A stretch of DNA of 64,000 bases. It comes from Paraspadella gotoi. Lineage: Eukaryota; Chaetognatha. A model generated the notes under the pieces. The model was not told where the DNA came from and searched no databases. It saw only the letters and a program-made list of their open reading frames with translations. The position numbers and the translations under genes are program-made. Location of the stretch: assembly GCA_051294375.1 (NCBI GenBank), contig JBJCIZ010000239.1, forward strand, positions 6,487,996 through 6,551,995. The letters are read 5' to 3'. Shown here in pieces: positions 12,701-25,369 of this stretch; positions within the stretch are counted from its first letter, which is position 1; every line of letters begins with the position of its first letter.

Positions 12701-15700
12701 ATTTATCATGAAAGAGCCTGAGAAAAAAGGATTTAAGATAGCCAATCACAATTTAAATTTACTCTCCAGCTATTGATTTTTAAAAAGATGTCTCGTTTTT
12801 GAATATCCTAATTAAATTAAAGCTGGGCCAGTTAAATTTTATACTACAGTATTTGTAAGTACGTCATTCTTTTTAGATTTGAAAGGGCTTTCAGAAGATA
12901 ATAAAATTAATATTATTTTTTTTCAAATTTCTTTAGAAAACTTAAGAGAGAAAAAAATTAAATCTAAAAAAAGTGAGTTGGAAAATAAACCCGATTTTAC
13001 AAGCCAACTTTCTCCACTCTCATTGTCAAGGCATATCTTAACAGATCAATATAAAAATTGAACACATAAATTATTTTTATATGTTTTATTTAACTAATTT
13101 TTAAAATCATTGAAATAACCACTAGTTTGCAAATGTCAGCGCTTTTTTACCGGCGCTTGTAAAATTGTCACCATGTAAATCAGATTTTACGTTTTTAAAG
13201 CTCAGGTTAGAAATTAAGGTCAAAGATTTAGGGTTAGGGTTAGGGTTTAGAATTTGGTTCGTCATACAGATTAGGGTAAAAGAATATGTTATGGGTTTTA
13301 AAATAAAGGAGAATTAAATATTAATGTTAAAATAAAATTCAGAGATTAAGGAACAGAAATAGAGCACTTTTTAGAAAAAAAAGTTTAAAGTTGAAACTTT
13401 AATCAAATCCATTAGGAACAGAAATGGGGCGGTTTCAGAAAATAGTTCTCATACTTATTCTTCAGAAACATTGAGGAGCCCATGCACTGGAGGTATCCGT
13501 TGATGAGGATGGCCTTTCTGTCGGCCAGGATGTCGGCTTCGTCCATGAAGTGTGTCGTCAAGATGATTACCTTTTTTTCGTTTTTTGGGGGTTTTTATAA
13601 ATAAATTGATGAATAAATAAATAAATGATTAATAAATAGAATGATTGATAAACAGTGATTAAGAAAACGTGAGAAAGTGAGAAAGAGAAAAGAGCAAAGA
13701 GTGAAAGAAAAATATGTTAAAATTTCAAAAACAGTTTTTTCTAAGATTTTTTTGCCATATTTGGATTCGTCATAAAGTTGATATAAAGAAATATAACGTC
13801 TTTTTGAAAATTCCCTTCATTAAGTGCGGTCCCAAAAATTTTAGAAAAGATATTTTAGCTGAAAATTAACCCACGTTTCTTTATTATAATTCAAATATAG
13901 TTTTTTAAATTTAACCCACTTAATGAAATAATTTTTTAAAAAATGATTTTAATATTTCTATTATTCAACTTTTGACGACGGAATTCCCAAAATCTTGCCC
14001 AATCCCAAAATGTTTTTGTGTATAATATATGGTACATTGTCTATGGTCAATTATATCATTAATCGCACTTTAACATTTATACAATAATATTTATAAATTT
14101 AAATTTTTTTTTATTTTTTATCTGCCAGTGATGATTCTTTTCGAAAACCACATCATGTATATTTTTAAAAATTTTTATTTACTTTTTGTTTTATCTATCT
14201 TGTTTTTTCATCAATTCTTTTTTTTTTTTATATAACAAATTTTTTTATTTTTATATTTCTTTTCTCGCGCCCACCCTATCCCGCTTTTGCTGCGTGTGAT
14301 ACACATCTACTCCGATACGCCTTTCTCTCGCTGCTCCATCATTTCCTAGCCTTGTGTTTAGAAAATACTTACTTAGGTGGATGTGACTCTGTATTCAAAT
14401 TTTATATCTTAATTTACTTGTTTAAATTCTTTATTTTAAAACAATTTTAATATAATTTCTTTAAATATTTTTCTTTTAATTGAATTTGGTTTATCTTTTA
14501 AAAATTGTAATTTAAAAAAAATATATTTTTATAATTTTAAATTTTTTTTTGTTTAAATAAATCTTGTGTGATTCTCTTTTTCTTGTTGTTTCAAAAAAAA
14601 AATATTTTTTAAAATTATTATCTTTAATTTATTTTTAAAAAATTGATTTTTGTTTGTTTAAAATTTTGTTAATTAATCATCTTTATTTCAATGTATTTTT
14701 CGTCTTATTCCTTTATTATTATCAAATCATTTAATTTTTAATTAATAATTTTTTTTAAAAATATAAAATTTATAAATTTACTTAAAATCTGTTTTTTAAT
14801 GTTTTTCAAATTTAAAATAGTTACTTTGTGTCTAATTAATTTACCTGATATGTTTCTTCAATGAATTTCAATTTTGTGTAAAGATAAAATATTTTTATTT
14901 TTTATTTTAAAATTTATTTGTTTATTGTTTTTGTTGTTTGTTTTTATTTTTTAATATCTTTTAATTCTTTATGTTTATTTTTGTTAAATTATTTTTTATT
15001 TTAATTATTGTTTCTTCATTATATTTTTATTATAAAATTTTTTTTTTTATTTTTATTTTTTTTAATTTAAATTACTATTTACAAATTTGTTATAATTTTT
15101 TTCTTTAAAATTTATTTAAAAGTATATTTGTTCTAATTTATTTTTTTTCACAAATATAAATTATTTTTATGAAATTCTTTTTATTTTTATTAAAATTTTA
15201 TCAATTTTATTATTTTTGTTGTTGTATTATTAATTTTTATTTGTTTTTTATTCTATTATTTTTTTTTAATAATTTTTCTTATTCTTGTAAAAATGATTTA
15301 TTTTAATTTTTTTAAAAATTTTTCTTTTTTTTATTATTTTTTATTATAAAAATTGTAATAATTTTTATTTCAAAAAAATAATTTGTATTCTTTTTTTTAT
15401 AAAAAATTTATAAATTTAATAAATTTTTTCTTCATTTTATTTCATCCATTATATTTTACATTTAATTTTTTTTAATTATTGTTCTTTAAAAAAACCAATA
15501 ATTTTTATTTATTATTTTTATTATTAATTTTTTTTTTTTTATTCTATTTCTTTTATTTTTTTTAAAATTAATTAAATTTTGTTTTTAATTTTTTATTATT
15601 TTATTTTTGTTAATAAATTTATTTTCTTAAAATGTTTAAAATTTTTTTTTAATTTTTTTATATTTTTTTTTTTTAAATTTTTTCAAAATTCTTATTTTTT

Positions 15701-18700
15701 TATAATTATTTTTTTTTTTTTTTTAATAATTTAATCTTTATTATTAGATCAAATTTTTTTTTTTTATTTTATTTTTTTTTTTTTTATTTTTTTTAAATTT
15801 ATAAATTTTTTTAAATATTTTTTAATTTTTCTTTTTTTAATCTATTATTTTGTACGTTTTTAAATGTTATTTTTGGTAATATCTTAAAAAATTTTTTTTT
15901 GGTTATTAATTTTACCCATATTAATATTTAATTTTTTATCTAATAAATTTCTTCCAAAAATTTTTTTTTTTATGATTCTTTGTTTAATTTCGTTTCTAAT
16001 TTTTATTTATTATTTTTTATCTGTGTACTATGTACTTAAATTCTAATAATCTTCTTTTATTTTTTCTTTTTTTTTGTTAACATATCCATAAAATTAAATT
16101 TTTTTTAATTTTTTTTCTCTTTTTTTTTTATTAATGCTCTGCATTTTCTTTTTATATTGTTTGTCTCTCAAATTTTTGTAATTTTTTTTTTCCCCTTTTT
16201 TCTTTTTAAACATCTTATCTCTTTTTATTCTTTTATTCTAAATTTTATTCTTTTTTTTTTTTTAAATCTTTATGTTTTTCTTATAGAAAAGCTTATTGAA
16301 ATTTTTCGATTTTATAAGGATAGTACTATATTATAATATAGCCTACCTGCGAAAATTAAAAAACATAAATTAATTTTTTTTTTACAAATTAATGTTCACT
16401 CATGGTATGTTGTTCATAATTGACTTTTAGAATTTTTCGTATGTAACTTTCACTACGCCTTAATATGACATATTAATGGGTTTTTTATGTTATTGCATAG
16501 GTGATTTAATTATTTTAAACAAACTTGTGAATTAAACAGAGAGGACAGGAAGAGCTATTTCAGTGAACACGATGCGAGAACATTTACAAAAAAATTAAAG
16601 GCTGTACCAAAGTCTGCATAATACTAGTTATGCGTATTATTAATAGCACGCAAATTTCTAAAAATATTAATTCATTAGCCTCAATGTTAACCTTCACAGC
16701 CTTTCTCTCACACCACTATGGAAGCGTATGACGGTAGAGCGATGAGATTACTCTAACGTAATTTGATGACAGCTGGCACGGCCAAAGTCCCAAAACCGGG
16801 TGATAATAAAGAGTGAGGTGGTGTTGTACTTACTCACCGGCCGCGCGAACGGGTCGAACTTCCTTACCTGCCGAGAAAAAGTGGGAGGAAATTGAATGAA
16901 TTATGGTGGACTAAATCCGCCAACCGTTCATCAGCGGCATTGGTCCCGAAGGCAAGTCATTCGGCCTCCAACAACCAAAGGATACGGCGGTTCAAGCCGC
17001 GGGGTCGTATCGTAGGTTAAGAGGGACGGGACGCTTAACCCGCCTGTATCATGGTGTTACAGGCCCTGATCCGAAGCGCAGGGACTGCTGATATTCTGTC
17101 ACTAACAACATAACAATAGTTACTGTTTCTCAGAATTTATTAATAGCTCAACTTACTCAACTTTTTTTATGAGCTAAATTAGTTTGTTTCAATTTCGTAA
17201 TAAGCTTTTTTCTCCAATTCTCATTTATTATTTGCTTTAGCTAAAACTCTAGCTAGTTTTTTTTGTGCATTGTGAGAAGAATTCTATTGTAGAAGTACAA
17301 GATTTAGGGTATAACATTAGGGTTAGTGATTAGATTAAAGTTAGAAAATATTAATTAGGGATTTATATTCTGGATTTGATAAACTTTACGAATAGATCGG
17401 TAAAAATATTAAGGTGTTAAAATCAAATTCCAAATTAAATATCTAAAGATACCAAAATAGCTGCTATTCTGTTGCATAAGTTCAGCGTTGGTAACGCTCC
17501 CTTCAAATTCATCATTGACGAATTTTCTGCTTCAAACCTTCAACCCACATGGGAAACATCTTAAACGTCTTGAACGCTTTCCCGAATCCTCCTTCGTGAA
17601 TACTTTTTCTCCCGTATTTGTAAGTCTTTTTCTCACTCATTCGCTTGTAAGTGTTGGTAAAGGCCATGTAATATTGTTTTAAATTCTTCAAAGTAGGAGA
17701 TCTGGAAAAAAAAGAGTCGTGGTTTTTTTTTTTTTTTGTTGGTTTGTTAAAAGCACTGTTGTGGTAGTACGTTTTACCCTTCAAACTCGGCTGACAGTCA
17801 ACAACAGCGTATGGCGCCGGAGGTAACATGCACTCCTCCCACTCACCAGGTTAGGGTTCACAACCTGCTAAGGGGCGTCTAACCCACCTGTAGTGACGGC
17901 TAACAGCTCGCGGCATTGTCCTCCAGTGGTTAGCCCAATACAATCATGCTGCATCGCTACACCTTCTGCCCCGGGCCTGTTAAAACAACTCTGCCCTCAA
18001 CCAATGCTGGAAAGACGAGCAGGGGACAGAAGCCGTCGAAAGGCACTCAGCAGCATCAGCACCAACAGCATTCAGCCATCACACTTTAGGGCGCGGCGAT
18101 GCCGAGGAGGATTTGTTGTGTTAGTACAATAATACCACACAAGTTCAGTCCAAGAATGAAGCAGCCACTTATGCTGCAGGACAGGTAACAACCGCCAATG
18201 ACTTGGGTTCGTTCCCTGCTGATTCAATACAAGTGGAGGGTGATGGGTGTCTAACCCACTTTGTAGTGACAGATACAGCACAGTTAAAGTATTGGGACCT
18301 TGTGTGCAATGAACGATGGCTTCCTGCATCGTTTTTTTACAACCACCTATTTTAACCTCAAATTTTGTCTAAGTTTAAACACATTAGGCTCAGGGTGAGA
18401 TTAGAGTTAAGGACTACTTAATATAGATTAGTTAGGGGATTAGGCTTAGGGGATTTTGTTTGTAGTTTGTCTAGATAAGAATTAGTATGTTCTAGAATAG
18501 GATTAAAGTTAAGGCATTCGGTTTAGGATTGATATTTCGAAAAAGATTAAGGTCTAACTTAAAATATAACTAGACTGAGGATAAAGGACACAGATATTAA
18601 GGGCTTTGTGGCAAGGAAATAGTTTTTGGGACTTTTTGAAACTGTTTCGATAAGTTGAATCATCTCGAGTAAGACAGGTTCATGCCTTAAGACGGGGGTG

Positions 18701-20634
18701 AACTTATGCACCGACTACACCCTTGCTCACCTTTAAAACTCCTTCACCCAATTTCTAACCCACCCCAAAAAATGAAAACCCCTTTACCGTGCATCGAAGA
18801 TGTTTCTGTAGCGAAAAACGAATGTTTGTAGAGCGGCGACTGGTGAGGCCACTCGCTAAGCGGCGACCGCCGCGGCGGAGACGGTTAGGCGAGGCGCGTG
18901 GCCGAGGCTTGTGGCGTGGAGGGAGTGTTGTGAAGGCGGGTGGCGACGACGTCGACGACGATGTTGGCTTCTCGGTCCCCTTCTTTGGCGACTTCTTCGG
19001 TCGTTTCTTTCGTTCGTTCTTCGGCAGCGGCTGTCTTTGGCATACCGATCATTCCCAGGAGTCGCTCGCAGTGTCGGCATTCGCTCGTGTCCAGAGGAAA
19101 GGATAAAAGAGTCATGACTTTGTCCGGGAGGAAGGGGTAGAGCTGCGGTTTCTTCACGTGCATCTGGTTTGATGGCACCAAGGTAAGCAGCGACCTTCTT
19201 TCGCGTTGAGTTCCAGTTGTTATAGGGAGAAGACGAACGATTTTTTTTTTCGAAGGTTTGGCGCTGTGGATATTGAAGCGTTAGGATAGAGTTAGATCGA
19301 TGGAGGAAGATAAAGATTAAGTCGGGTGGTAAGATGGTCACAAGTTAGTCGCAGATAGTCTTTTAAGTACATGAATGGCTAGTGCATAGTACAACAAAAG
19401 ATTCCCTGGTCTAAATTGGAGGGGGTTGTCTTATTAAAACATTCATTGAATTATTCATCCACTACCATTGATAAGGAGCCAGATGCACTGGAACTTCCTT
19501 AACTAGACTGTGGGAGAGTCTTGATTGAAAGCTGCGGAATCTCGCTATGAAATAAGTACCACTTTATAAAAATTATACTTATATTGAATAAACAAGTTAT
19601 CTTGCCCCTGACATTATGTCTCTGGATAGTCGTGGTCGGTTTTTGGCCTTCATCGCTCATACAAGATTTTACAAGATCCTGAACGTTTTCAATTAGGACG
19701 CAATCATAGTTTAGTTTACTTACTCCCTTTGTGTCGGCTTCCCTATCAACATTATTTCAATGGGATGATTGTAAATATCTTGTAAAAATGGATGCAGGCG
19801 GCTCTTCTCTCTCTCTCCCTCTCCCAACTTCCTCCTCCTTTTTCCCTCCCCCCTTTCCTGCAGAGTAAAAAGGAAGGACTTGTCTTTCAATCTCTTTTCG
19901 TTGACGTAGAGTGAGAGATTTGTCCCGTACACCGTCGGGTTGGTTTGGAGGACAAGTGACCCCAGCCTGACAGGAAGTTTGATGAGAGTACATGACCCCG
20001 CTGATGTAGCCGAGGAAGACGGGGCTTTGAATGAACATCATGAGCATGAGGTAGAGGCCAGGGAAGAGGAAGATCATCACGGCCGACGCTTTCTGCTTAA
20101 CCTACGGACGGGATGTGCGAATACGGAAGGGGGGCGGAGGGTTTAGGGCGGTGGGTTAGTGTTGAGGAAGTAGGGGTGTGGTGAAGGGGAAACTTTGGAC
20201 TTTAAGCAAGTCTCTTACCCACATTTTTACGCCCATACATACTGATGTATTTGAAAAAAAGCAATTTTGAACTTTAAATGTATCATAAAAAATACCGAGA
20301 CTATGTAATATCTTGAAACAGAGCGTCATAACGTCTCTGCTCTACAAATATTTTTTTTTTTTTGAGGCATGCTTAGTACCATGGTTTTGAATTTGATATT
20401 AAACATGGCGTTGAGCTTCTGAAAAGTCAGCTTAGGTCCAGGTTGTGTGACTTTCCCCATTTTAGGCAACTTGGCTCCTCGTCTGACGTGGAGAGAGAAA
20501 AGAAAAAATGGAGGAAAATAAACTAAAAAAATTAAAATTGTATATTGTCCAAATTTTCTTTTTTTTAACATCAATTTTTCTGCATCGCATTCTGGCTATT
20601 CCATCTAAACAGACGACAAGAACAACAACGACAA

Positions 20635-20683
<49 letters not shown>

Positions 20684-23600
20684 CTCTTTCTCTTTCTTTC
20701 TTCTTTCTCTTTGTACGTATATATTCATTGCTCATGCTAATGTATTTATTTTATGAAATTCATAATTTTTAATTTCGTGCACTGATTAAAATAATAGTAT
20801 ATAAATGACAAAAAAATTATATTATATTAGTTAAAATTCTCTTTTACAGATAAAATATTACCGATGAGATGAAAAAATGAAATACTAAATATAAAATATT
20901 GAATAATAAATAATAAAATAAATCAAATCAAAAATTACAGATAAAATATTAGAGATTAGTTATGACATAAGATATATAAATCTAAAAACTTCAAATATTC
21001 TTTAAAAGTCATCACTTGACTTGCACTGCCTCTCCATAGTGAAATACAATCATTACTTATAAATTTTCATAAAAATAAAGCATTATATATAAAAATATAT
21101 ATAACAGATTGAAAAAAAGGCTATGCATTCTGGACCCTCGCCTTTTCTGTCCAGCCTTGGGCAACAAATTCAGTGTGGAAGGTCGATCTTGGATTTCGTT
21201 TTCGCTTGTAAAGAAGGGGAATCCGAATCGGATTCTCTGTAGGGGGGGAGGTGGAGATGAAAAATGGGGTGGCGGTGGAGGGGGGTGAATATTAAATCAG
21301 AGGGGAGTTATTAATTAAGTTGGATGTTAAAATTTAAAAAAAACTATAATGTTAACCTAAAAATTAAAAAACGGGTATAATAAGTATTATAATTTGATAA
21401 AATAATTTTGAAAACAATTAATATAATACCATCTTTTAACGACTCTCAATCTTACCTTATTATTAAAAAACAGATTATTTTTAAAATTTTGACTTATTTG
21501 TATGTATTACTACTTTAAACATAAAATAAACTTACCAAAAATATTTTTGAAGGTTATTATTTTTATGTTTATTCAAATCAAATATTATATCAGAATTAAG
21601 TTTGTTTCAAGGTTATGCCATTAAGATTTGATTTTAGTTAGGAATTAGGGTTATAGATTAAGGTTTAGGTTTATAAGATAAGGTTAGGGATTTAAGTGAG
21701 GAATTAGAAATTGAAATTAGGAATTAAGGTTAAGGAATGATAGGTAAAACTGAATATTAACCGTGTAGGATCTTCCCGGTTGGTAATTTGTTTTCTGCTT
21801 TAAAGCACTGACTTAAAAAAATATTTTTTTTGTTAAAAAAAGAATAGTTGTTTTTCAAAAACCACCCCTAACCCTAATATTAAACCACCCTTACCCTTGC
21901 TACCACTTAACCCTAACTACCCCTAATCCTAACCCACTTAACCTTAACCACCCCTAACCATAACCACCCCTAACCCTCGCCACCTCTAAGCTCTAACTTT
22001 AAATACCCTTACACCTTAATCAAACTTTTATTTTTTTCCTAATAATATCAAACCAAGGTAATGATATATGCAAATAAAAAATAACCGACCGTCTCGGTTG
22101 TGGTCGGCGAAAAGTACAATTATGCCGAATGATTTTTAGGGCGAGGATTTTGAAAAAAAAAAGTTCAGCTGGATGAGGAAACAGAAATGGGGGCGCTGTC
22201 CGGGAAAAAAAATAATACTAGGTTTTAAAATTATATAATTATATCTTTAATAAATTCTAATACTCACCCATCTGATCCTCCATGCTGACCGCACCCAGCT
22301 CGTCGATCATCTTGAGAAAGACCTCGTCCAAGGACGTCATCGAGATCCCGTAGTTCTCGATCCCGAGATCGGCCAATGTGGCAGGATCCTCCAGGCTGGC
22401 GAAGAGAAGCGGGAACTGAGCCGCGGATTCGCGGGGAGAGTGAAGATGATTTCCTGTGAATATCGGAGAGTGAGGATAGGGGGTGAAGGGGGACGAGAGT
22501 GAAGATGATGTTCCTGTGAATATTGGAGAGTGAGATGGGGGCGTTAGGGGGGGAAGAAAAAGGGTGTGAAGTGGAGGAAGGAGGGAGGTAGGGTTAAGTC
22601 AGTGGAGTGCCCAACCATTCTTTGTAAAGTTGAAGGAAATATAGAATTATTTATGTAACTTGGCAAAATGAAATCGGTTTGGGTCTTTTTTTAAAAGAAA
22701 CCTTAAATGTTATTGGGTAATTTTTTCAAATGTCTTAAGCTTTAATGAAAGTAATTTATAATTATTGTAAATAGAACTTTGTGTTGGCGCCTTTAATGTT
22801 GTCTTTTAAATTGTTTTTTTTTTTACTCAAAGCCCTAACCTTTTCCACATCTAAATTCTTACCTCTTGGAAGCCTCACCTGGCCGTGCAGCCTCCCAGCG
22901 TCGCCGAAGGCAGATAATTCATCACGAAGTTCGCTATTTTGTCCCACGTTCACTGATCCTTTTGTCACGAGGTTCAGGTGTGATAACCCAGCGCCGAATT
23001 CTGTAGAAAGTTTGCCTTTTTTTACCAAAAACGTCCCGTTTTATCTTGAATCTCGGAATTACATGGTGACAATTTTACAAGCGCCGGTAGAAATACGTTT
23101 TCATTTGCAAACCAGTGGTTATTCTTCATTGATTTTAAAAATTAGTTGAGTATAAAATACTAAAACTATTTATGTGTTAAAATTTTATATTGATCAGTTA
23201 AGATATGTTTGACAATGAGTGGAGAAAGTTGGCTTTTCAAATCGGGTCTTAATTTTCCAACTCACTGTTTTAAATTAAATTTTTTTTTAACTTTTAGCAC
23301 TTTTTTAAAAAAAAATATTTATTAAATATTAACATTATTAATATCCTCAGAAAGCCTTTAAAAATATGAACGAGAATGATATCCTTACGAAAGCTCTAAC
23401 ATAAAAAGTGAGCTGCCCAGCCTTGGTTCAATTAAGAGTGTCAAAAGTAAATTATTTAAAATTTTAAATTTAAAAAAAAAAAAATTTTTATGACCCTGTT
23501 TAAATTATTATAACATAAAATATTATTATTTATCATGAAGAGCCTGAGAAAAAAGGATTTAAGATAGCCAATCACAATTTAAATTTACTCTCCAGCTATT

Positions 23601-24638
23601 GATTTTTAAAAAGATGTCTCGTTTTTGAATATCCTAATTAAATTAAAGCTGGGCCAGTTAAATTTTATACTACAGTATTTGTAAGTACGTCATTTCTTTT
23701 TAGATTGAAAGGGCTTTCAGAAGATAATAAAATTAAATATTATTTTTTTTCAAATTTCTTTAGAAAACTTAAGAGAGAAAAAAATTAAATCTAAAAAAAG
23801 GTGAGTTGGAAAAATAAAACCCGATTTTACAAGCCAACTTTCTCCACTCTATTGTCAAGGCATATCTTAACAGATCAATATAAAAATTGAACACATAAAT
23901 TATTTTTATATGTTTTATTTAACTAATTTTTAAAATCATTGAAATACACTAGTTGCAAATGTCAGCGCTTTTTTTACCGGCGCTTGTAAAATTGTCACCA
24001 TGTAAATCAGATTTTACGTTTTTAAAGCTCAGGTTAGAAATTAAGGTCGAAGATTTAGGTAGGGTTAGGTGTTTGAGAATTTGGTTCCTCATACAGATTA
24101 GGGTAAAAGAAATATGTTATGGGTTTTAAAATAAAGGAGAATTAAATATTATGTTAAATAAAATTCAGAGATTAAGGAATAGAAATAGAGCACTTTTTAG
24201 AAAAAAAAGTTTAAAGTTGAAACTTTAATCAAATCCATTAGGAACAGAAATGGGCGCGGTTTCAGAAAATAGTTTCTCATACTATATTCTTCAGAAACAT
24301 TGAGGAGCCCAGATGCACTGGAGGTATCCGTTGATGAGGATGGCCTTTCTGTCGGCCAGGATGTCGGCTTCGTCCATGAAGTGTGTCGTCAAGATGATTA
24401 CCTTTTTTTCGTTTTTTGGGGGTTTTTTATAAATAAATTGATTGAATAAATAAATGATTAATAAATATAGCAAGATTGATAAATACAATGATTAAGGAAA
24501 ACGCAGGTAATAAAAAAGAGAAGAAAGAGAAAGAGCAAAGAGTGAAAGAAAAATAAGACAAAGAGAGAGAGATAGGGAACACGAGAGAGCGTGTGATAAA
24601 GATGAAAAGAGAGGGAGAGAGAGAGAGAGAGCACAGAG

Positions 24639-24701
<63 letters not shown>

Positions 24702-24866
24702 CGCCAGAACGCCTTCACCTTCCCCTGCTTTATCCTTCCTTCAGANNNNNNNNNNNNNNNNNNNNNNNNNTTTACAGACAAAGAGAGAGATTAGGAACAG
24801 AGAGTAGCGTGTGCATAAAGATGAAAATGAGAGGGAGGGAGAGAGAGAGAGGAGGATAGAAGGAGA

Positions 24867-24909
<43 letters not shown>

Positions 24910-25338
24910 AGAGAAAGAAGAGACCATGCAACGCCTTCAACCTTCCCCTGCTTTCCTCCTTCAGACGATCCCACAACGCACGCTCCTCGAGAAAGGGGTT
25001 CAACCGGCCGTGGTTCGTCGAAGCAGCACCATCTTCGATTCCCCGTCAACCGGCGATGGCCGACCCGAAGAGTTTTACCGCTTCTGTCCTCCGCCTCAAC
25101 TTTCTCGTCCACCGTGCTCTTTCCTTCTCCCAAGGAGAACTTGTTCAGACGGACTTTTCGATCCCTTGATGCTTGTTCTTGTTTGCGGATGCCCCTGTCG
25201 TGGAGAGGAGGGAGGGATGAGGAGAGGGAAAAAGCCCCCTTTTTTTTACTTCGGCAGGGGAGGAGAAGAGAGAGCAGAAGCGAGAGAGAGAGAGAAGGAT
25301 GAGAGATCGAGAGAGAGAGAGAGAGAGAGAGAGGAGAG

Positions 25339-25369
<31 letters not shown>

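Larger units (their letters stand above)
5176..13713. repeat. Block copy 1 (ABCA exons 17-25, clean)
   Basis: First of three copies of the same stretch. It begins inside the MITE at ATGTTAAAATTTC and ends in the intron after the H-loop exon at GAAAGAAAAAT, where copy 2 starts abruptly with the same mid-MITE sequence. The exons here are intact and in phase. Confidence 0.85.
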
